A stretch of DNA of 64,000 nucleotides. Origin: Variovorax sp. PAMC26660 (GTDB lineage Bacteria; Pseudomonadota; Gammaproteobacteria; Burkholderiales; Burkholderiaceae_C). The stretch lies in the NCBI RefSeq assembly GCF_014302995.1, contig NZ_CP060295.1:3711501-3775500 (forward strand), written 5' to 3'. The notes beneath the pieces were generated by a model that was not told the origin of the DNA, ran no database searches, and was given only the letters and a program-made list of their open reading frames with translations. Positions 60,523 through 64,000 of the stretch are shown here, in pieces. The stretch's first letter is position 1. Every line of letters begins with the position of its first letter. The translations under genes and the position numbers were made by a program.

Positions 60523-61062
60523 TCATCGCGCTGCGGGGAGCGCCATGACGAGCGTGCCTTCCCAGCGGATCTGCGGGGTTTGCGACGAGGCGTCCTTGCC
60601 GCCTGCCGCCGGCGGGGCGGCGGGGGCCCGGGTCAGGTGGGCTTCGCGTGGCACGGCATGGGCGTTGCCGCGTGCCTGCGCCAGCCATTGGGCGACCGCG
60701 TTCGCAGGCGCTGCGCGCAGCGTGACGGTGGCGCTGTCGCCGCCGGCGTTCATGAGCTGGGCGTTGCTTGTGCCGAGGCCGTCGCGTACCGAGACTTCGA
60801 GCGCGCGCATGGCGTCGTCGCGGTTCAGCCGGGGCTGCGACTGCAGCGCCTTCGCGCGGTTCTGCAAGGTGGCCATCTGCTGCAGTTGGGCATCGAGCTT
60901 CGCGTGTTCGGCCGGGGCCGCAGCCAGCGTGCGCAACGCGGGAGCGAGCGCAATCCACCAAAGCAAGGCCAGTGCCACGAGCGCGATGGCGGCGGCGACC
61001 ATGCGGCGCTCGCGCGCTTCAAGGGCGGCCCAGCGGGCCTTGAGCTGTTCGCTGAAATTCAT
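60523..61062 (-). CDS. gspM: Type II secretion protein GspM (179 aa)
   Basis: A small bitopic inner-membrane protein of the assembly platform. N-terminal cytoplasmic stretch MNFSEQLKARWAALEARERRM, membrane segment VAAAIALVALALLWWIALAPALRTL, then a periplasmic coiled region and ferredoxin-like domain. The ATG at 61062 overlaps the gspL stop (ATGA), so the two partners GspL and GspM are translated together, matching their known dimeric interaction. Confidence 0.9.
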   Translation of the reverse strand: MNFSEQLKARWAALEARERRMVAAAIALVALALLWWIALAPALRTLAAAPAEHAKLDAQLQQMATLQNRAKALQSQPRLNRDDAMRALEVSVRDGLGTSNAQLMNAGGDSATVTLRAAPANAVAQWLAQARGNAHAVPREAHLTRAPAAPPAAGGKDASSQTPQIRWEGTLVMALPAAR

Positions 61063-62270
61063 CGGGTGGCCTCGGCCTGTACCAACAGCAGATCGCCTTC
61101 GGTGCGAACGTTGTAGCCGCGCGGCGCCATCGCACCGGTGAGCTGGGAGACCTCGGAGGGTTGCAGCCCGAGGCCGCGCAGGCGCAACTGACCGGCGCTG
61201 TAGTCGACGGCGCTGGGCACCTTGCCGGGCGGAAGGTTCGTGGCGAGTGCGCCGACCATGGGTTCGAAGTCGCTGCCGGCCACGTCGCCCACGGCCTGCT
61301 GCAGCGCCGAGACTTCGCGCGCCATCTGCAGCGGCGCGTCGACCACGATCTTCACCGAGGGGAAGGTCTGGGTGAGGATGACGTCGGCGGCCTTGCGCTT
61401 GGCTTCGAGCGAGTTGCGCTCTTTCCAGGCCCAGGCGTTGAGGCCGATCAACTGGGTCAGCAGCAGCACCACGGCGCCCCAGCGCGCGGCGCGCCATTCG
61501 GGCGCATAGCGCAGGGTCTGGAACACCGACGCGAACTTCTTGCCGGCGCGCGCACGGCCCGTCACGGCAAGGTCGAACTGCGCCAGCTCCCAGGGCGTGC
61601 GCGCGGCCTGCAGCCAGCGCTGCGGCGTCTGCACGATGGGCACGCGGCGTTCGAGCAGGTGCTCGGCCGCTTCGGCCACGGCGGGTTCGGTGGTGATGAC
61701 GGCGGTGTCCAGCGGCAGGCCGCCCGACAGGGCCAGCCCGGCGCCGGCCAGCGGCAGCGAGACGACACCGTCGGCATCGCAGACCGTGAGCTGCGGCGCC
61801 TCGGGCTCGCCCGTGATCTGCAACAGCGGCGGGCCGTCGGCCGGCTGGGGTGCGAACTCGGGGACGATGCGCACCACGCGCCGACCGGCCGCTTCGAGCC
61901 CCTGCACGATGCTGCGCAGCCAGATGCGATTGCAGGCCGCGACCCACACCGGGCCACCGGCCTTGGCGTCGGGTTCGAGCGCGAAGTGCAGGACCTCGGG
62001 CTCGTCGAGCAGATGCTCTTCGAGCAGGCCGTCGAGCACGGCGCGCAGCTTGGAGGCGCTGCCCATGCTGCCCTTGGGCAGCGCGATGCGGTGCCACGAC
62101 AACGCCGCGGAAGGAATGCCGAGCGTGACTTCTGTGCTCGAGGGCAGGAGCGCCAGCAGCGCGCGGCCTTGGTTGCGCAACGCAATGCCGTCGTCGCCTG
62201 CCTGGGCCCAGTCGTACTCACCCGCGGCGTCGGCCGGAGGGAGGGGGGCAATGAGCAGCAGGGGGGTCAT
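61059..62270 (-). CDS. gspL: Type II secretion protein GspL (403 aa)
   Basis: The cytoplasmic actin-like domain (about residues 1-250: LLPSSTEVTLGIPSAALSWHRIALPKGS, WVAACNRIWLRSIVQGLEAAGRRVVRIVPEF) binds GspE; one membrane segment (AARWGAVVLLLTQLIGLNAWAW, about residue 260) and a periplasmic domain follow. The ATG at 62270 is preceded by an unusually long gap of 126 bp after gspK that seems to carry a promoter; elsewhere in this operon genes touch or overlap. No strong ribosome binding site is visible. Confidence 0.9.
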   Translation of the reverse strand: MTPLLLIAPLPPADAAGEYDWAQAGDDGIALRNQGRALLALLPSSTEVTLGIPSAALSWHRIALPKGSMGSASKLRAVLDGLLEEHLLDEPEVLHFALEPDAKAGGPVWVAACNRIWLRSIVQGLEAAGRRVVRIVPEFAPQPADGPPLLQITGEPEAPQLTVCDADGVVSLPLAGAGLALSGGLPLDTAVITTEPAVAEAAEHLLERRVPIVQTPQRWLQAARTPWELAQFDLAVTGRARAGKKFASVFQTLRYAPEWRAARWGAVVLLLTQLIGLNAWAWKERNSLEAKRKAADVILTQTFPSVKIVVDAPLQMAREVSALQQAVGDVAGSDFEPMVGALATNLPPGKVPSAVDYSAGQLRLRGLGLQPSEVSQLTGAMAPRGYNVRTEGDLLLVQAEATR

Positions 62271-62292
62271 GTCGATCTTGGAAAAGCCGGTG

Positions 62293-62298
62293 ATTGTA
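62293..62298 (-). promoter_or_regulatory. Putative -10 element in the gspK-gspL gap
   Basis: TACAAT on the minus strand lies 22 bp upstream of the gspL ATG, in a 126-bp AT-richer gap (62271-62396) that also contains paired T and A runs near 62370. No clear -35 is seen at the right distance, so this is a weak internal-promoter call. Confidence 0.35.
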
Positions 62299-62396
62299 GG
62301 TGGGCGTCTTACAGCAAAGCGCTCTAATTTCGATAGCGTAGCGCGTAGGTGTGACGCCCATTTGAAGGCTTTTTTGTTAAAAAAATGTCACCGGGA

Positions 62397-63407
62397 TCAG
62401 GGTTTGACCGGAGTGTTCGTTGCGCCGGCGCCGCGCGTGCGCCAGATCGTCGTCACCGTGACACCGTTGCGCTGCAGGAGCGAGTGCTCTTCGACCCAGG
62501 TGCGGTCCAGCCGCAGCTTGCCGTACACCTCGAAGAACTGCGTGCCCACGCCGTGCTGCGTCGCGTTGAAGGGCGTGCCGCCGCTGGGCAATGCGGCGTT
62601 GGCTGCGGCGAGGTCCTTGAAGAAGGAGCGCGTGCGCCGGTCCACCAACTGGCGCGCGTTGGCGATGCTGAGCGATTCCATGCTGGCGCTGATCGCCTCG
62701 GCGCTGGCGGTGTTGATGTTGAGCGTGGTGCGCACCGGCAGGATCGTCACGTAGGGTTCGAGGGCCGTGGCGGTCGAAGGCGAGAGACCGAGCCACACCA
62801 GCTGCGAGACCTCCTGCGGCATCAGCGGCGCAGCGCCGGCGTCGACATCGGCGCTGCCGTCGGACGCGGTGCCGTTCGACAGCGCGCTTGCGAGGCGGCT
62901 GGTCATCAGGTTGAGTTCCGACACCGGCAGGCCCAGCAGGTTGAACAGCCGGGTGAAGGTGGCGACGCTCGCCGGCATCGGCTTGCCGCCATCGACCAGC
63001 GACAGCACGTTGAGCTTGGACTGCGCATCGACGATGCGGCCCGACAGGAAGGCGTCGGGCAGCCCTTCGAGGTTGTCGCTCGACACGTTCTTGTCCGCCG
63101 ACAGGAAGCTGGTGAGGCGCGCTTCCTCGAGCGGCACGGCCCAGGGCTCGCCCAGGTGGTCGGGGCCGCCGGCGCGGCCGTCTTCACCGAGGATCAGGCG
63201 CGACCAGTCGAGCGCGCCAATCAGCACCCAAGCCGCCTGCACGCGTGCGCGCTCCGCGCCTTCGACTTCCGAGGCGCGCCATTGCTGCCACAGCGCCGAG
63301 GCGGAGAAAGTGGCGACCAGCATCACGGTCAGCATCGCGGCGAGCAGCGCGGCACCGGACTGGCGATGCGTGCGCTTCATCGGCTTGGCGGTGCGCTGCG
63401 GCGTCAT
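62397..63407 (-). CDS. gspK: Type II secretion minor pseudopilin GspK (336 aa)
   Basis: The large tip pseudopilin. Prepilin-type leader ending RQSG then AALLAAMLTVMLVATFSASALW; as usual in GspK no Glu stands at position 5. Conserved parts: LDWSRLILGEDGRAGGPDHLGEPWAVPLEEARL, SGRIVDAQSKLNVLSLVD and VTILPVRTTLNINTASAEAISA. The ATG at 63407 overlaps the gspJ stop (ATGA); a second ATG at 63380 would give a shorter leader. Caps the pseudopilus with GspI and GspJ. Confidence 0.9.
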   Translation of the reverse strand: MTPQRTAKPMKRTHRQSGAALLAAMLTVMLVATFSASALWQQWRASEVEGAERARVQAAWVLIGALDWSRLILGEDGRAGGPDHLGEPWAVPLEEARLTSFLSADKNVSSDNLEGLPDAFLSGRIVDAQSKLNVLSLVDGGKPMPASVATFTRLFNLLGLPVSELNLMTSRLASALSNGTASDGSADVDAGAAPLMPQEVSQLVWLGLSPSTATALEPYVTILPVRTTLNINTASAEAISASMESLSIANARQLVDRRTRSFFKDLAAANAALPSGGTPFNATQHGVGTQFFEVYGKLRLDRTWVEEHSLLQRNGVTVTTIWRTRGAGATNTPVKP

Positions 63408-64000
63408 GATTTCGGCGCCCCGACCGTCGGCCTGACCCAGTCGCGGGTCAGCACGCCCGACAGGCCGTCGCCGGGCGGCAGGCTCAGCACCAGGCGCACG
63501 CCGTCGGGCATGTTGACGATCGGGCCCGTGGGGTTGGCGGGGTTGCCCGGTGTGGGCGGATTGGTCGGCGGCGGCGTGGCATTGGGCAACTGGCCGGCCG
63601 GCACCCAGGTGCTGTCGCGGAAGAAGTAAAGCTGCCAGCTGTCGGCGGCCATCAAGGCGACATCGCCGTAGCCGCCGGGTTGCGCGCCGCCGTCCTGCGC
63701 CCAACTGGCAGCGAGATTCCAGGCCTGCTGCCATTCGCCGCGTGTGGTGAAGGAGGGCGATTGCCAGCGTCGCCAGCGCACGCCATCGGGGCCGCCGCGC
63801 AGGGTCCACGCCACCACCAGCACCGAAGGCGCGGTCGCGTCGCTGTTGCGGCGCGTGAGGCGCAGCACGCGGCCGTCCCAGTCGATCGGGCGGGTCTGCG
63901 CCAGGGCGGTCGTGGCGTCGAGGTCGGCGCCCCATTGGGCGAGCGTGGCCTGCAGCGTCAGGACGGCGTCGGCACGCTGCTGGTTCTGCGTGGTGGCGCG
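63404..64000 (-). CDS. gspJ: Type II secretion minor pseudopilin GspJ, partial
   Basis: The frame is open to the window edge, so the leader and N-terminal helix are missing. Visible: DLDATTALAQTRPIDWDGRVLRLTRRNSD, VLVVAWTLRGG, WRRWQSPSFTTRGEWQQAW and SWQLYFFRDSTWVPAGQLPNA, then a Pro/Asn/Thr-rich loop and VRLVLSLPPGDGLSGVLTRDWVRP, as in betaproteobacterial GspJ. Upstream genes (gspI, gspH, gspG, and possibly gspC) presumably lie beyond the edge. Overlaps gspK by ATGA. Confidence 0.85.
   Translation of the reverse strand, partial: RATTQNQQRADAVLTLQATLAQWGADLDATTALAQTRPIDWDGRVLRLTRRNSDATAPSVLVVAWTLRGGPDGVRWRRWQSPSFTTRGEWQQAWNLAASWAQDGGAQPGGYGDVALMAADSWQLYFFRDSTWVPAGQLPNATPPPTNPPTPGNPANPTGPIVNMPDGVRLVLSLPPGDGLSGVLTRDWVRPTVGAPKS

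Overview
The window is high-GC DNA with dense, tightly packed, often overlapping genes. Its gene content (CphA/CphA' pair, many Bug-type periplasmic receptors, DUF2970 with cytochromes c, a gspD-E-F order with gspN) points to a betaproteobacterium of the Comamonadaceae, most like Variovorax; this is an inference from gene content, not a database match. No rRNA, tRNA, CRISPR array, insertion sequence or prophage was seen.

Layout. 1-1.5 kb: the tail of an unidentified gene, a small conserved protein and two tandem secreted Cys-containing paralogues. 1.6-9.4 kb: a cyanophycin locus, with cphA' and cphA on the minus strand and, divergently, an ABC exporter-like protein overlapping a DUF1854 protein. 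9.4-13.2 kb: two alkaline phosphatases and an exported protein in an overlapping operon behind a Pho-box-like site. 13.4-17.6 kb: an acyltransferase, DUF2177, queC and an SbmA/YddA-like ABC protein. 17.7-24.8 kb: an aminophosphonate locus, with a PhnZ-like HD protein divergent from a 2-aminoethylphosphonate-type ABC transporter, an FAD amine oxidase and PhnX; Pho-box-like sites face both ways in the shared intergenic region, and the transport genes are interrupted by a complex palindromic repeat. 24.9-35.2 kb: a nine-gene operon for an unknown organic acid (three Bug receptors, MmgE/PrpD, PrpF, a YbhB-like protein, LeuD-like, LeuC-like, a PrpB/dimethylmalate-lyase-like enzyme) with a divergent GntR/HutC regulator. 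35.3-42.4 kb: an unusual WG-repeat/Bug fusion coupled to a GNAT/nucleotidyltransferase fusion, a DapD of the actinobacterial type, an MFS transporter and a MocR regulator. 42.5-44.7 kb: DUF2970 plus two multihaem cytochromes c. 44.7-53.5 kb: a Tat-exported lipoxygenase behind a strong palindromic operator, an 8-oxoguanine deaminase, and two Tat-exported phosphocholine-type phospholipases C, each preceded by a Pho-box-like array. 53.8-64 kb: a 5'-nucleotidase and a type II secretion operon gspJ-K-L-M-N-D-E-F whose 5' end leaves the window.

How it fits together. Phosphorus scavenging recurs: phosphomonoesters (two alkaline phosphatases), phosphonates (transporter, oxidase, PhnX, HD protein), phospholipids (two PLCs) and nucleotides (5'-nucleotidase). 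Four of these loci carry arrays of 7-mers with an exact 11-bp period that resemble PhoB sites, so I infer a dispersed Pho regulon. The Tat-exported PLCs and lipoxygenase are plausible clients of the neighbouring type II secretion system. Cyanophycin synthesis adds a nitrogen store. The least understood parts are the 24.9-34.3 kb acid operon, the WG-Bug fusion, the degenerate CphA' and the palindromic element at 20.76-21.0 kb.
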